Assembly: GCF_000302535.1 (NCBI RefSeq)
Contig: NC_018708.1
Location: 2,356,001 to 2,420,000, forward strand
Length of the DNA: 64,000 bases
From: Acidovorax sp. KKS102
GTDB taxonomy: Bacteria; Pseudomonadota; Gammaproteobacteria; Burkholderiales; Burkholderiaceae_C
Direction of reading: 5' to 3'
Shown: positions 55,619 through 64,000 of the stretch, piece by piece
How the letters are laid out: the number at the start of each line of letters is the position of its first letter
How positions within the stretch are numbered: position 1 is the first letter of the stretch
Program-made: the position numbers and the translations under genes
Notes under the pieces: generated by a model
The model's database searches: none
Seen by the model: only the letters and a program-made list of their open reading frames with translations
What the model was told of the DNA's origin: nothing

Positions 55619-56674
55619 TCAGAACAATTCGACGTCGTCGTTGGCGACCTTGGTCGCCAGGTGCCCGCTGGCCACCAGATCGTCGTAGAAGCAGACCTGG
55701 TTGCGGCCATGTTCCTTGGCGTAGTACAGCGCCTGATCGGCCTGGCCCAGGATTTCGACGGGCGAACCGCGCGTGGTACTCACAAAACCCAGGCTCACCG
55801 TCACCTGGCCCACCTGCGGGAAGTGGTACTCCTGCACGGCCAGCCGGAAGCGGTTGAACACCTTGTGGGCAGTGCTCAGCGTGGTGGAGCGCAGCAGCAC
55901 CACAAACTCTTCGCCGCCAAAGCGGAAGATGCGGTCGTGGCTGCGGAATGAGCTGCGCAGAATGTTGGCGATCAGGATCAGCACTTCGTCACCATACAGG
56001 TGGCCAAAGCGGTCGTTGACCTGCTTGAAGTGGTCGATATCCACCACCGCCAGCCATTGCTGCACGGGCTCGTTGTCGCTGGCCACGGCGGTTTCTTCGG
56101 CCGCAAAGGACTCGGTGACTGCACCAGACCGGCTGGCCAGCCCGCTCATGGTGTAGCGGGAGAACTGCTCGTCAAACGTCTTGCGGTTGAACAGGCCGGT
56201 GAGCGCATCGCGCTCGCTGTAGTCGAGCAGGCTCTGGTAGTTCTGGTACACCTGAAACACGCCCATGAGCACGTCAAGCTTGTGGGCCGAGAACGGGCGC
56301 GACTGGGTGATCTCCAGGCAGGTGCTGACCTTGTCGTGCATCCACACCGGCAGCCAGAGCACATGGCGGCCCCGGCGGGGTGAGGCCAGGGCGCGCTCGC
56401 CCCGGTTGTCCACGCAGTCCCGCAGGGCGGGGTACTGGTCCAGCGGCTCCCTGCGGGGGTCGGCTGCAGCTTCGGAGTCGGTGGACACCAGCTGGCCGTT
56501 ATCCACCCAGGTGCGGGGGCGCACATGGGGCACGCCGCCCTCTGTGAACAGTTCCAGGGCCCGCACCTCGATGATGCTGCTGAGTTTCTGCAGCGTGGAC
56601 AGCACCGACACCTCCAGCCGCAGGTGGTCGCGGTGGCCAGTCATCTCCACCAGGTTTTGCAGGATGGGTTTCAT
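55619..56674 (-). CDS. Diguanylate cyclase with N-terminal GAF-like domain
   Basis: A 351-residue cytoplasmic protein from ATG 56674 (MKPILQNLVEMTGHRDHLRL). The N-terminal about 160 residues resemble a GAF sensor (LEVSVLSTLQKLSSIIEVRA to MHDKVSTCLEITQSRPFS). A GGDEF domain follows: RDALTGLFNRKTFDEQF, DIDHFKQVNDRFGHLYGDEV and the active-site loop FRFGGEEFVVLL, i.e. GGEEF, which is catalytically competent by family. No RxxD inhibitory site was seen in the expected position five residues earlier. It makes cyclic-di-GMP. It lies 39 bp after trmB on the same strand and is convergent with the HD-GYP gene. Confidence 0.92.
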   Translation of the reverse strand: MKPILQNLVEMTGHRDHLRLEVSVLSTLQKLSSIIEVRALELFTEGGVPHVRPRTWVDNGQLVSTDSEAAADPRREPLDQYPALRDCVDNRGERALASPRRGRHVLWLPVWMHDKVSTCLEITQSRPFSAHKLDVLMGVFQVYQNYQSLLDYSERDALTGLFNRKTFDEQFSRYTMSGLASRSGAVTESFAAEETAVASDNEPVQQWLAVVDIDHFKQVNDRFGHLYGDEVLILIANILRSSFRSHDRIFRFGGEEFVVLLRSTTLSTAHKVFNRFRLAVQEYHFPQVGQVTVSLGFVSTTRGSPVEILGQADQALYYAKEHGRNQVCFYDDLVASGHLATKVANDDVELF

Positions 56675-56713
56675 AGGCGGTGTGCTGCGGGCCGATCGGG
56701 GCATGTCGTTGGG

Positions 56714-57487
56714 TCAGTTACGGCGCACAAACACCACGTCCCACACCCCATGGCCCAGTCGCAGGCCTCGGTTTTCGAACTTGGTCAGCGGGCGGTAGTC
56801 GGGTTGCGGGGCAAAGCCGTCTGCGGTGTTTTGCAGCAGGGGCTCGGCGCTCAGCACCTGCAGCATCTGCTCTGCGTAGGGTTGCCAGTCGGTGGCGCAA
56901 TGCAGGTAGCCGCCGGGCTTGAGGCGTGCAGCCAGCTTGGCCACCAGCGGGGGCTGGATCAGGCGGCGCTTGTTGTGCTTTTTCTTGTGCCAGGGGTCGG
57001 GGAAGAAGATGTGCACGCCATCCAGAACGCCGGGCGGCAGCATGTGGTCGATCACCTCCACGGCGTCGTGCTGCAGGATGCGGATGTTGGTCAGGTCCTG
57101 TTCGCCAATGCGCTTGAGCAGGGCGCCCACGCCGGGCTCATGCACCTCGCAGCACAGAAAGTTGTCGTCTGGCCGCACGCGGGCAATATGGGCCGTGGCC
57201 TCGCCCATGCCAAAACCGATCTCCAGCACCAGCGGCGCGCTGCGGCCAAAGGCGCCGGTGGCGTCCAGCGGCGCAGCGGTGTAGGGCAGCACAAAACGCG
57301 GGCCGAAGTCTTCAAAGGCCTTGGCCTGGCCCGTGGTGGTGCGGCCGGCGCGGCGCACAAAGCTCTTGATGGTTTTGGGGTGGGTCACACCGGCGGGGGC
57401 AGAGCCCTGTGCAGTGGGCGCTGTGGGGGCGGTGGAGGCTGCGGGCGCAGCACTGGCGGGGGCGGAGGCTGTGGTCAATTCGGTCAC
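56714..57487 (-). CDS. trmB: tRNA (guanine-N7-)-methyltransferase TrmB
   Basis: An m7G46 methyltransferase, 257 residues. I place the start at a GTG (57485-57487) whose last base pairs with the gluQ stop as GTGA, giving a 4-bp overlap; an ATG at 57550 would add 21 residues inside gluQ. A low-complexity Ala/Pro leader (about 30 residues) precedes [20 protein letters not shown]. The SAM-binding motif is [13 protein letters not shown], and [16 protein letters not shown] is the family catalytic/tRNA-binding motif. The C-terminus holds [20 protein letters not shown]. It is translationally coupled to gluQ. Confidence 0.95.
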   Translation of the reverse strand: MTELTTASAPASAAPAASTAPTAPTAQGSAPAGVTHPKTIKSFVRRAGRTTTGQAKAFEDFGPRFVLPYTAAPLDATGAFGRSAPLVLEIGFGMGEATAHIARVRPDDNFLCCEVHEPGVGALLKRIGEQDLTNIRILQHDAVEVIDHMLPPGVLDGVHIFFPDPWHKKKHNKRRLIQPPLVAKLAARLKPGGYLHCATDWQPYAEQMLQVLSAEPLLQNTADGFAPQPDYRPLTKFENRGLRLGHGVWDVVFVRRN

Positions 57488-58509
57488 GGTGGGCCATTGT
57501 AGTTTCGTCGCCACGCCGCGACCCACTGTGCCAGTGCGTCGGGTATGCAAATGTTGTGCAGATTTGCCACAGCGGGCAAGCCCAGGGCCAGCGCGGCGTG
57601 CGACAAGGCCCGTAAGGGGTTGTCCAGGTCCAGCGCCTGGGCGCCGTTTTGTTTGGAGAGCTTTTCGCCGTTGTCACCGCACACCAGCGGGGTGTGCAGA
57701 TAGCGCGGCGTGGGCAGCCCCAGCGCCTGCTGCAGCAGGATCTGGCGCGGGGTGTTGTCTGCCAGGTCCTCTCCCCGGACCACGTCGGTGATGCCCTGGT
57801 CGGCATCGTCCACCACCACGGCCAGCTGGTAAGCCCACAGCCCGTCTGCGCGGCGCAGCACGAAGTCGCCTACGGCGTTAGCCACCTGTTGCTGCTGGCG
57901 TCCCAGGCGGCGGTCGTGCCAATGCAGCAGGCCATCTGCTACTGAATATGTAGCGCTGCAGGCATGATCCACTGGCGCAATAGGCTGTTTTGGCTTGAAG
58001 TCTGTGACATTGAAGCGCCAGGAGCGCCCCGTGCGGCCGTGCAGCCCCTGCCGGCAGGTGCCGGGGTAGGGCAGTGCCGCATGCCGCTCGCGGGCATGGC
58101 CCTGCGCGGCATGGGCGTCTTCGACGTCCTTGCGTGAACAGGCGCAGGGATAGGCATCGCCCTGCGCCACCAGCTGGTCCAGGGCACGCTGGTACAGACT
58201 GCTGCGCGCTGACTGCCACTGGGGCGGGGCATCGGGGTGCAGGCCGCAGGTGGCCAGTTGCTGCAGGATGAAGGTGTCAGCCCCCGGCACGCAGCGGGGC
58301 TGGTCGACATCCTCGATGCGCACCAGCCACCGGCCGTTGTGCGCGCGTGCATCCAGCCAGCTGGCCAGCGCGGCCACCAGAGAGCCCGCGTGCAGCGGGC
58401 CCGTGGGGGAGGGGGCAAACCGCCCCACATAGCGCCCCACATTGCGCTCCTCTGGGCGTGCTGCGGGGCTGCCCCCGTTGTGCGGCGTTGCTCCTACGCC
58501 CCCCGTCAT
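57484..58509 (-). CDS. gluQ: Glutamyl-Q tRNA(Asp) synthetase
   Basis: A class I synthetase paralogue of 341 residues that attaches Glu to queuosine of tRNA-Asp. It lacks the C-terminal anticodon-binding part of GltX. The HIGH-like motif is [20 protein letters not shown] and the KMSKS-like motif is [13 protein letters not shown]. The zinc-binding region includes [10 protein letters not shown] and PYPGTCR. The start at 58509 shares ATGA with the preceding FAD-protein stop, and its own stop overlaps trmB. A dispersed repeat occupies 57938-58000 in frame, in the segment coding [19 protein letters not shown]. Confidence 0.93.
   Translation of the reverse strand: MTGGVGATPHNGGSPAARPEERNVGRYVGRFAPSPTGPLHAGSLVAALASWLDARAHNGRWLVRIEDVDQPRCVPGADTFILQQLATCGLHPDAPPQWQSARSSLYQRALDQLVAQGDAYPCACSRKDVEDAHAAQGHARERHAALPYPGTCRQGLHGRTGRSWRFNVTDFKPKQPIAPVDHACSATYSVADGLLHWHDRRLGRQQQQVANAVGDFVLRRADGLWAYQLAVVVDDADQGITDVVRGEDLADNTPRQILLQQALGLPTPRYLHTPLVCGDNGEKLSKQNGAQALDLDNPLRALSHAALALGLPAVANLHNICIPDALAQWVAAWRRNYNGPP
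57938..58000. repeat. Dispersed repeat lying in frame within gluQ
   Basis: GCTACTGAATATGTAGC (an inverted repeat GCTAC/GTAGC), GCTGCAGGCATGATCCACTG, GCGCAATAGGCTGTTTTGGC and TTGAAG match the dispersed repeat plan closely, including the GATCCA-like centre and TTTTGGCTTGAA end. It encodes a loop of GluQ that varies in length between species. Confidence 0.5.
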
Positions 58510-59648
58510 GCCACGGCAAGTGCCAGTTCCAGGCCCGACACAAAGGCATCTTCCAGCCGGTGCCCCAGGCACCAGTCTCCGCAGGCGCCCAGGCCGGCCT
58601 TGGCATCCCACAGGTGGCTCTTGCCCAGCGGGTGGGTGGTTTGCGCATAGCGCCAGCGGCGGGTGTCGGCATGCGCGGGCTCGGCCCGGATGCCGGTGAC
58701 CTCGGCAAATGCCTTGAGCAGCTTGGCCTGCACGCGGGCTTCGTCGTCTTCGAGGTGTTCTGCCGACCAGGCGGGGCTGGCCTGCACCGTCCAGCGCTCC
58801 ACCACGTTGCGGCCCGGCTTGGACGACTCGCGCGCCAGCCAGGCAATGCGGTGGTGGGTGCTGCGCGCGGCGTTCCATTGCGGGCCGAGCGTGGTGAGGC
58901 CGGGGCGTACGGCCTGGGGGTAGGCCAGCATCAGGGTCCAGCAGGGCGCGATGGCCACCTTGGACATGGCGTCGGCCAGCGAGGAGTCGAGCCCGGAGCC
59001 GGAAATCAAGGCCTGTGCGGGCACCGAGGGCTGGGCCAGCAGTACCGCGTCAAAGCCCGCATACACATGCTGCTCGCCGCCAGCGCCTTCGGTGCGCAGT
59101 TGCCACCCGGGTGCGTTCACGGCGTCGGGTTCGATGCGGGTGACGCGGGTGTGGGTGACCAGCTGGCCTGCCTGGGCCAAGGGTTCCGCCCAGGTGGTCA
59201 CCAGCGACTGCATGCCCGGGGTGGCGACCCAGTGGGCTTCGCGGTGGGGCAGTCCCACGGCGGCCACCCGGCCTGCGGCGTCCAGCACCTGGACCGAATT
59301 GGCGCTCCAGCGCTTGCAGATGCCGGGCACGGTGTCGATGGCTCGGGCAAAGCGCGGGTCGCGCACGGTGAAATATTGGGCACCGGCATCAAAGTTGCCA
59401 AAGGGGCTGTCGATGGTGGCGGTGCGGCCGCCGGCCTGGTGGGACTTTTCGAACACTGTCACCCGGTGGCCGGCCTGGACCAGGGTGCGGGCACAGACAA
59501 TGCCCGCCATGCCCGCGCCAATGATCGCGAAGTGGCGCTGCGGTTTGCCGGACGGGGTGATGGGGGCGGCCGGCGCTGCGGAGGCCGCAGGGGCAGGGGC
59601 GCTGGTGCGTCGGAGCCGTTTGGCGGGGAGAGGATCAGGTTTGCTCAT
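58506..59648 (-). CDS. FAD-dependent amine-oxidase-like (renalase-type) protein
   Basis: A 380-residue flavoprotein from ATG 59648 ([20 protein letters not shown]). After a Pro/Ala/Arg leader (about 35 residues) comes the FAD fold [20 protein letters not shown] with [13 protein letters not shown]. The domain continues [19 protein letters not shown] and near the C-terminus the FAD contact [18 protein letters not shown]. It resembles renalase-like NAD(P)-binding proteins of Proteobacteria whose substrate is not established. It overlaps gluQ by 4 bp (ATGA), heading the FAD-gluQ-trmB unit. Confidence 0.85.
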   Translation of the reverse strand: MSKPDPLPAKRLRRTSAPAPAASAAPAAPITPSGKPQRHFAIIGAGMAGIVCARTLVQAGHRVTVFEKSHQAGGRTATIDSPFGNFDAGAQYFTVRDPRFARAIDTVPGICKRWSANSVQVLDAAGRVAAVGLPHREAHWVATPGMQSLVTTWAEPLAQAGQLVTHTRVTRIEPDAVNAPGWQLRTEGAGGEQHVYAGFDAVLLAQPSVPAQALISGSGLDSSLADAMSKVAIAPCWTLMLAYPQAVRPGLTTLGPQWNAARSTHHRIAWLARESSKPGRNVVERWTVQASPAWSAEHLEDDEARVQAKLLKAFAEVTGIRAEPAHADTRRWRYAQTTHPLGKSHLWDAKAGLGACGDWCLGHRLEDAFVSGLELALAVA

Positions 59649-59745
59649 GGGAGGCCTTTCGGTGACGGTCGGCAAAAGAAATGCGATGCAAAACCAACAG
59701 CAACCACTCTACACGCGGTGCCGGCCTGTGCGCACTTGATCAGGG

Positions 59746-60684
59746 TCACAAATGATGGTGGTTTTCCAGCAGAGCGCGGCGTGTGGCGGGGCTTTGCAGC
59801 TGGTTCAGCCACCACTGCAGCGCGCGGCCGGGGGCAGTGAAGCCAGGGCCGCCCCAGGCGTAGTGCACGCGCACGTTGCGCTCCGGCCGGGCCACGCGGC
59901 GCGCCACCAGGCGACCGGCCTCCAGGTAGGGGCGCACCATGGGTTCGGGCAGAAAACCGCCACCCAGGCCGCGCAACTGCACGCGCACCTTGGCCTGCAT
60001 GGTGTCCACCGTCAGCACGTCCTGCCCGCCCAGGAGGCCCATGGTGGCACCACCGCGCGTGGCCGAGTCGGCCACGGCCACGGCGCGGTGCTCCAGCAGC
60101 GTGCCGTCGGAGATCGGCTCGGGCGCGGTGGCCAGCGGGTGGTGGGGCGCCACCACGTAGATGAAGAGAACATCGCCCAGCAGCCCTTGCTGCAGGCCGG
60201 CCACGTTGTTGCTGGCGACCGATACGCCAATGGCCAGATCGGCGCGGCCGGAGGTCAGCGCCTCCAGCGTGCCGGTCATGATGCCGTCGCGCAGCTTGAG
60301 GCGCGTGGGGGGCTTCATGGCGTAGAACGCGTCCACCAGCTCCAGCAGGGTGTGGGGCGAGATGATGCCGTCCACCGACAGCGTGAGCTGCGGCTCCCAG
60401 CCCGTGGCCACGCGGCGCACGCGGTGGGCCACGGCATCGATGTCCTGCAGCAGGCGCGCGCCTTCGCGCAGCAGCTCTACCCCGGCCTCGGTGGGGCGGG
60501 CCTGGCGGGCGCTGCGGTCGAACAGCAGCACGTCCAGTGCGTCTTCGATCTGGCGCACGCGGTAGGTGAGGGCGCTGGGCACCAGGCCCAGCTGCCGTGC
60601 GGCGGCGGCAAAGCTGCCGGCCTCGGCAATCACCTGCAGCATGGTCAGTGCATCGGGGGTGAGGACATCGCGGGCGTTTTGCAT
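59746..60684 (-). CDS. LysR-family transcription regulator
   Basis: A 312-residue LysR regulator. The winged helix-turn-helix spans about 12-70 (LTMLQVIAEAGSFAAAARQL, then VPSALTYRVRQIEDALDVLL). A substrate-binding domain follows (from about 95). It diverges from the pirin gene with its start 105 bp away, so it probably controls the pirin-DoxX-quinone reductase-OsmC group. The ligand is unknown; groups of this composition are often induced by quinones or electrophiles. Confidence 0.93.
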   Translation of the reverse strand: MQNARDVLTPDALTMLQVIAEAGSFAAAARQLGLVPSALTYRVRQIEDALDVLLFDRSARQARPTEAGVELLREGARLLQDIDAVAHRVRRVATGWEPQLTLSVDGIISPHTLLELVDAFYAMKPPTRLKLRDGIMTGTLEALTSGRADLAIGVSVASNNVAGLQQGLLGDVLFIYVVAPHHPLATAPEPISDGTLLEHRAVAVADSATRGGATMGLLGGQDVLTVDTMQAKVRVQLRGLGGGFLPEPMVRPYLEAGRLVARRVARPERNVRVHYAWGGPGFTAPGRALQWWLNQLQSPATRRALLENHHHL

Positions 60685-60788
60685 GGTGGCGCCATGTTAA
60701 TTCAGATTATTTGAACATTGCCATCAATCCGCCTGTGCCCGCAGCGGGTGTGGCAGTCCTACATTCGAGTCTTGAAAGGAGCACTCAC

Positions 60789-61490
60789 ATGCTGACTGTT
60801 CGTAAATCGCAAGACCGGGGCCACGCCGACCATGGCTGGCTCAATTCCTTCCACAGCTTCTCGTTCGCCGGGTACTACGACCCTGCCCACATGGGCTTTG
60901 GCAACCTGCGCGTCATCAACGAAGACCGCATTGCGCCGGGCACCGGGTTTGGCACCCATGGCCACCGCGACATGGAAATCATCAGCTACGTGCTGTCGGG
61001 CGAACTGGCCCACAAGGACAGTATGGGCAACGTCAAGGGCATCCCGCCCGGTGACGTGCAGCGCATGAGCGCAGGCACTGGCGTGCAGCACAGCGAGTTC
61101 AACCACGCTGCAGGCCAGACCACGCACTTCCTGCAGATCTGGATCGAGCCCAACGTGCGTGGCATCCCGCCCAGCTACGAGCAAAAGACCTTTGCCGAGG
61201 CGGAAAAGCGCGGCGCCCTGCGCTTGGTGGCGTCGCCCGATGGCGCCCAAGGCTCGGTGAAGATCCATGCCGATGCAGCCTTGTATGCGGGTTTGCTGGA
61301 TGGCGACGAGTCTGTCACTCTGGCGCTGAACCCCGCCCGCAAGACCTATGTGCACCTGGTGCGCGGCGCGCTGACTGCCAACGGCCAGACCCTGTCGGGT
61401 GGCGATGCGCTGCTGATGGAAAAGGAAACCACCTTGTCGTTGACCGATGGCCACGACGCCGAGGTGCTGGTGTTTGACCTGGCCGCCTGA
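60789..61490 (+). CDS. Pirin family protein (YhhW-like)
   Basis: A 233-residue bicupin. The start at 60789 follows GAAAGGAG; an ATG at 60711 would add 26 residues. The metal ligands are in GTHGHRDMEIISYVLSGELA (two His and a Glu) and GVQHSEFNHA (His and Glu). Pirins of the YhhW type have quercetin 2,3-dioxygenase activity in vitro and often respond to redox stress. It is the first gene of a plus-strand group divergent from the LysR gene. Confidence 0.94.
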   Translation: MLTVRKSQDRGHADHGWLNSFHSFSFAGYYDPAHMGFGNLRVINEDRIAPGTGFGTHGHRDMEIISYVLSGELAHKDSMGNVKGIPPGDVQRMSAGTGVQHSEFNHAAGQTTHFLQIWIEPNVRGIPPSYEQKTFAEAEKRGALRLVASPDGAQGSVKIHADAALYAGLLDGDESVTLALNPARKTYVHLVRGALTANGQTLSGGDALLMEKETTLSLTDGHDAEVLVFDLAA

Positions 61491-61530
61491 TCTTTACTTC
61501 GTCACCGCTTTCACTCAGGAGTTCTTCACC

Positions 61531-61944
61531 ATGTTCACATCCCTGCAAAACCCCTTGGCCCTGGCATCGCGCCTGCTGCTGGCCGCCCTGTTCCTGCCTG
61601 CGGGCATTGGCAAGCTCACCGGCTTTGCCGGTACCGTGGGTTACATCACCTCGGTGGGCCTGCCCATGCCCACGGTGGCTGCAGCCATTGCGGCGGCGGT
61701 CGAAGTGCTGGGCAGCTTGGCGCTGATCTTTGGCGTGGGCACCCGGTTCGCCGCGCTGGCGCTGGCCTTCTTCACGCTGGTGGCCAGCTTCTTCTTCCAT
61801 GCCTACTGGAATTTGCCCGCTGACAAGCAAATGATGCAGCAGCTCATGTTCTTCAAGAACGTGGGCGTGACCGGCGGCCTGCTGGCCCTGGCAGCCTTTG
61901 GCGCCGGCGCCTGGAGCCTGGACGCGCGCCGCTCGGACCGCTGA
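61531..61944 (+). CDS. DoxX family membrane protein
   Basis: A 137-residue inner-membrane protein with four helices, beginning MFTSLQNPLALASRLLLAAL, with LPAGIGKLTGFAG after helix 1, a central AAIAAAVEVLGSLALIFGVG, the third FAALALAFFTLVASFFFHAY and a last helix near 110. DoxX-type proteins are associated with thiol or quinone redox reactions at the membrane. It follows the pirin gene by 40 bp and has a ribosome site CAGGAG. Confidence 0.92.
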   Translation: MFTSLQNPLALASRLLLAALFLPAGIGKLTGFAGTVGYITSVGLPMPTVAAAIAAAVEVLGSLALIFGVGTRFAALALAFFTLVASFFFHAYWNLPADKQMMQQLMFFKNVGVTGGLLALAAFGAGAWSLDARRSDR

Positions 61945-62098
61945 TCCGGTCTGTAGATAAAGGGCCTGCAGCCCGCAGGGGTGCAGGTTCTGGCATTCAA
62001 TCGCGTGGTTTTTTGTTGTTCTGTCGATAGTTTGTCGGTCGTTCTTTTGGTTTTTTCCCCTGGTCTCGTTCCTTCATCGTTTCAACAGGAGTTATCTC

Positions 62099-62653
62099 AT
62101 GGCACACATCGCAGTTGTTTACCACTCGGGTTATGGTCACACGCAGCGCTTGGCACAGGCGGTGGCGGAGGGCGCAGGCGCTCAGCTGGTCGCCATTGAT
62201 GCAGAGGGCAATCTGCCCGAAGGTGGCTGGGAAACGCTGGCCGCGGCCAGTGCCATCATTTTTGGCTCGCCCACGTACATGGCCGGCCCGAGCTGGCAGT
62301 TCAAGAAGTTTGCCGACGCCTCGTCCAAGCCCTGGTTCAGCCAGGCCTGGAAGGACAAGCTGTTCGCTGGCTTTACCAACAGCGCCAGCACCAACGGCGA
62401 CAAGCAGATCACGCTGGACTACATGTTCCACCTGGCCATGCAGCACGGTGGCATCTGGGTGGGCAACGGCATGATGCCCGCCAACTCCAAGGCGGCCACG
62501 CGCAACGATGTGAACTGGATCGGCTCGTTCAGCGGCGCCATGTCCCAGTCGCCGTCCGACGCCTCGGCTGCCGAGATGTTCCCCGGCGACCTGGAGACGG
62601 GCAAGCAGTTCGGCCAGCGCGTGGCCGACGTGGCCCGCCGCCTCTCTCATTAA
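62099..62653 (+). CDS. NAD(P)H:quinone oxidoreductase, flavodoxin/WrbA-like
   Basis: A 184-residue flavodoxin-fold reductase. The FMN phosphate loop is YHSGYGHTQRLAQAVAEGA (residues 8-26), and the second flavin loop is FGSPTYMAGPSWQFKKFAD. The third is FTNSASTNGDKQITL. WrbA (198 residues) and related quinone reductases share this layout; the final AMSQSPSDASAAEMFPGD segment corresponds to the flavin-contacting C-terminal loop. A strong ribosome site, AACAGGAG, precedes the start. It lies 154 bp after doxX. Confidence 0.93.
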   Translation: MAHIAVVYHSGYGHTQRLAQAVAEGAGAQLVAIDAEGNLPEGGWETLAAASAIIFGSPTYMAGPSWQFKKFADASSKPWFSQAWKDKLFAGFTNSASTNGDKQITLDYMFHLAMQHGGIWVGNGMMPANSKAATRNDVNWIGSFSGAMSQSPSDASAAEMFPGDLETGKQFGQRVADVARRLSH

Positions 62654-62712
62654 GGCGTAGCCCCCTTTTGGCGCTACAGTGGCGCGCCCCAATACAACCA
62701 GGAGAACACCCC

Positions 62713-63120
62713 ATGGCAGTTGAATTGCGGCGCGTCCCCGGCGCGCCCATGGCCCAGACCGTGCACATTCGTGCGCACGACCTTGTGGCCGATGGCAGTG
62801 TGGAAGAGGGCGGCACCGACAGCGGCCCGAGCCCGCACGATCTGTATGACGCTGCCTTGGGGGCCTGCAAGGCGCTCACGGTGTTGTGGTATGCGCGCCG
62901 CAAGGGCCTGCCGGTGGACGATGTGCAGACCGTGGTCGAGCGCGACGCCTCGGCCGAGCGTGCGGGCGTCTACCGTCTCGCGACCCGGCTGCAGGTCAGC
63001 GGCGACCTCACCGATGCCCAGATCGCCGAGCTGGAAACCGTGGCGCAGAAATGCCCGGTTCACAAGCTGATGACCACGGTGACGACCGAGATCAGCACCG
63101 TGGTGGAGCGTGCGGCATGA
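62713..63120 (+). CDS. OsmC family protein (organic hydroperoxide-type)
   Basis: A 135-residue OsmC/Ohr fold protein. The start at 62713 follows CAGGAG; an upstream in-frame ATG at 62668 is poor. Two redox cysteines are in GACKALTVLWYARRKGLPVD and QKCPVHKLM, typical of the OsmC/YhfA group; the Glu/Asp near DLVADGSVEEGG is the usual variable front. Such proteins reduce organic hydroperoxides using the two thiols, though YhfA-type members are less well studied. The stop overlaps the next pirin start by 4 bp. Confidence 0.9.
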   Translation: MAVELRRVPGAPMAQTVHIRAHDLVADGSVEEGGTDSGPSPHDLYDAALGACKALTVLWYARRKGLPVDDVQTVVERDASAERAGVYRLATRLQVSGDLTDAQIAELETVAQKCPVHKLMTTVTTEISTVVERAA

Positions 63121-64000
63121 GCGATACCCCCAGCACTTCTTTTCTGCCCCTCACGGGCCATGCCAAGGACCTGGGCGGCGGCTTCACCGTGCGCCGCCTG
63201 CTGCCCGCGGTGCAGCGCAAGGCCGTGGGGCCCTTCCTGTTTTTCGACCACTTCGGTCCGGTGACGGTGGCACCGGGCGACAGCCACGATGTGCGGCCCC
63301 ATCCGCACATTGGCCTGGCGACGGTGACGTACCTGTTCTCGGGCGCCATCATGCACCGCGACAGCCTGGGCTACGTGCAGCAGATCGAGCCCGGCGCCAT
63401 CAACTGGATGACGGCGGGGCGCGGCATCGTGCACTCCGAGCGCCGCCCGGAGAGCCTTGCGAACCAGGCTTATGTGAACCATGGCATCCAGCTATGGGCT
63501 GCGTTGCCAGCCGCCCATGAGGAAGCCGACCCCTCGTTTGTGCACACGCCTGCGGCGGCCATTCCGGAGTTGCTGGTGGATGGCGCCACCGTGCGGGTGT
63601 TGATTGGCGAGGCCTTTGGTCAGACCTCGCCGGTGGCCACCTACTCGCGCACCTTGTACCTGGACGTGCAGCTGCCTGCGGGCGCCACCCTGGAGATCCC
63701 GACACTGGTGCCCGAGCTGGCGGTGTACACCGTGGATGCACCGGTGTCGTTGAACGGCGCTGAGGTGCCTGCGCACATTCTGGCTGTGGCGGAACCCGGC
63801 CAGCCTTTGCTTCTGTCGGCCGGTGAGAGTGCCGTGCGCCTGATGGTGATCGGCGGCGATCCGCTGGATGCGCCGCGCCACATGTGGTGGAACTTTGTCT
63901 CCAGCCGCAAGGAGCGCATCGTGCAGGCTGCCAGCGACTGGGAGGCACAGGCTATGGGCCAGGTGCCGGGCGAGGTGGAATGGATTCCCCTGCCGGAACA
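63117..64000 (+). CDS. Second pirin family protein, cut by the window edge
   Basis: Translating from the ATG at 63117 (ATGA overlap with the OsmC stop) gives 294 residues with no stop before the edge. They begin MSDTPSTSFLPLTGHAKDLG and contain the cupin motif DVRPHPHIGLATVTYLFSG with metal-binding HPH, then GRGIVHSERRPES (His/Glu). The C-terminal pirin domain starts near LIGEAFGQTSPV and continues past LMVIGGDPLDAPRHMWWNFV. The family is usually 285-310 residues, so only the last few codons are missing. It is longer and of a different pirin subgroup than the gene at 60789, with which it forms one group. Confidence 0.92.
   Translation, partial: MSDTPSTSFLPLTGHAKDLGGGFTVRRLLPAVQRKAVGPFLFFDHFGPVTVAPGDSHDVRPHPHIGLATVTYLFSGAIMHRDSLGYVQQIEPGAINWMTAGRGIVHSERRPESLANQAYVNHGIQLWAALPAAHEEADPSFVHTPAAAIPELLVDGATVRVLIGEAFGQTSPVATYSRTLYLDVQLPAGATLEIPTLVPELAVYTVDAPVSLNGAEVPAHILAVAEPGQPLLLSAGESAVRLMVIGGDPLDAPRHMWWNFVSSRKERIVQAASDWEAQAMGQVPGEVEWIPLPE

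Overview
The window looks like a chromosomal segment of a GC-rich betaproteobacterium of the Comamonadaceae, probably Acidovorax or a close relative. This rests on gene content and order (odhA-odhB-lpd followed by zapE, clpS-clpA, bamD, hydroxyproline and GABA clusters), on strong G/C preference at third codon positions, and on several copies of a degenerate repeat I associate with this family. No 16S gene is present, so the genus is an inference.

Bases 1 to about 7750 are the right end of a prophage or integrated element. Three phage genes on the plus strand (one cut by the left edge, then 2196-3746 and 3758-6331) look like virion or DNA-ejection proteins. Between the first and second sits a block on the opposite strand: a lipoprotein, and a HigB/HigA-type toxin-antitoxin pair followed 3 bp later by an unfamiliar winged-helix-like protein. 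The third phage gene ends abruptly at a junction with the 3' part of an SRA-HNH type IV restriction endonuclease gene. The element ends in a 3' fragment of tRNA-Lys(UUU), the expected signature of integration into a tRNA gene; the integrase and intact tRNA should lie left of the window.

Bases 7790-31600 are conserved core genome: an AI-2E family permease, the 2-oxoglutarate dehydrogenase operon (odhA, odhB, lpd), zapE with a small secreted protein, a PP2C phosphatase, a DUF465 gene overlapping a DinG/YoaA helicase, bamD, dnaE, clpS-clpA, an AsmA-family protein, an RluA-family pseudouridine synthase and tRNA-Gly(CCC).

Bases 31700-40740 form a GABA/polyamine catabolic unit: gabT, four ABC importer genes and gabD on the minus strand, with a divergent MocR/GabR-type regulator. 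Bases 40900-49560 hold a nine-gene minus-strand operon for trans-4-hydroxyproline use: Pyr4H2C deaminase, 4-hydroxyproline epimerase, a three-subunit D-hydroxyproline dehydrogenase, a TRAP importer (Q, M, P) and a GntR/FCD regulator. Both pathways end at compounds feeding the TCA cycle, where the Odh complex acts. The last hydroxyproline enzyme, 2-oxoglutarate semialdehyde dehydrogenase, is not in the cluster; the GabD-type dehydrogenase is the nearest candidate.

Bases 49790-64000 contain alaS, a large HD-GYP protein facing a GGDEF diguanylate cyclase, a tightly overlapping FAD-protein/gluQ/trmB operon, and a LysR regulator divergent from a redox-stress group (pirin, DoxX, flavodoxin-type quinone reductase, OsmC, second pirin, the last cut by the right edge). 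No stretch over 300 bases lacks a gene.
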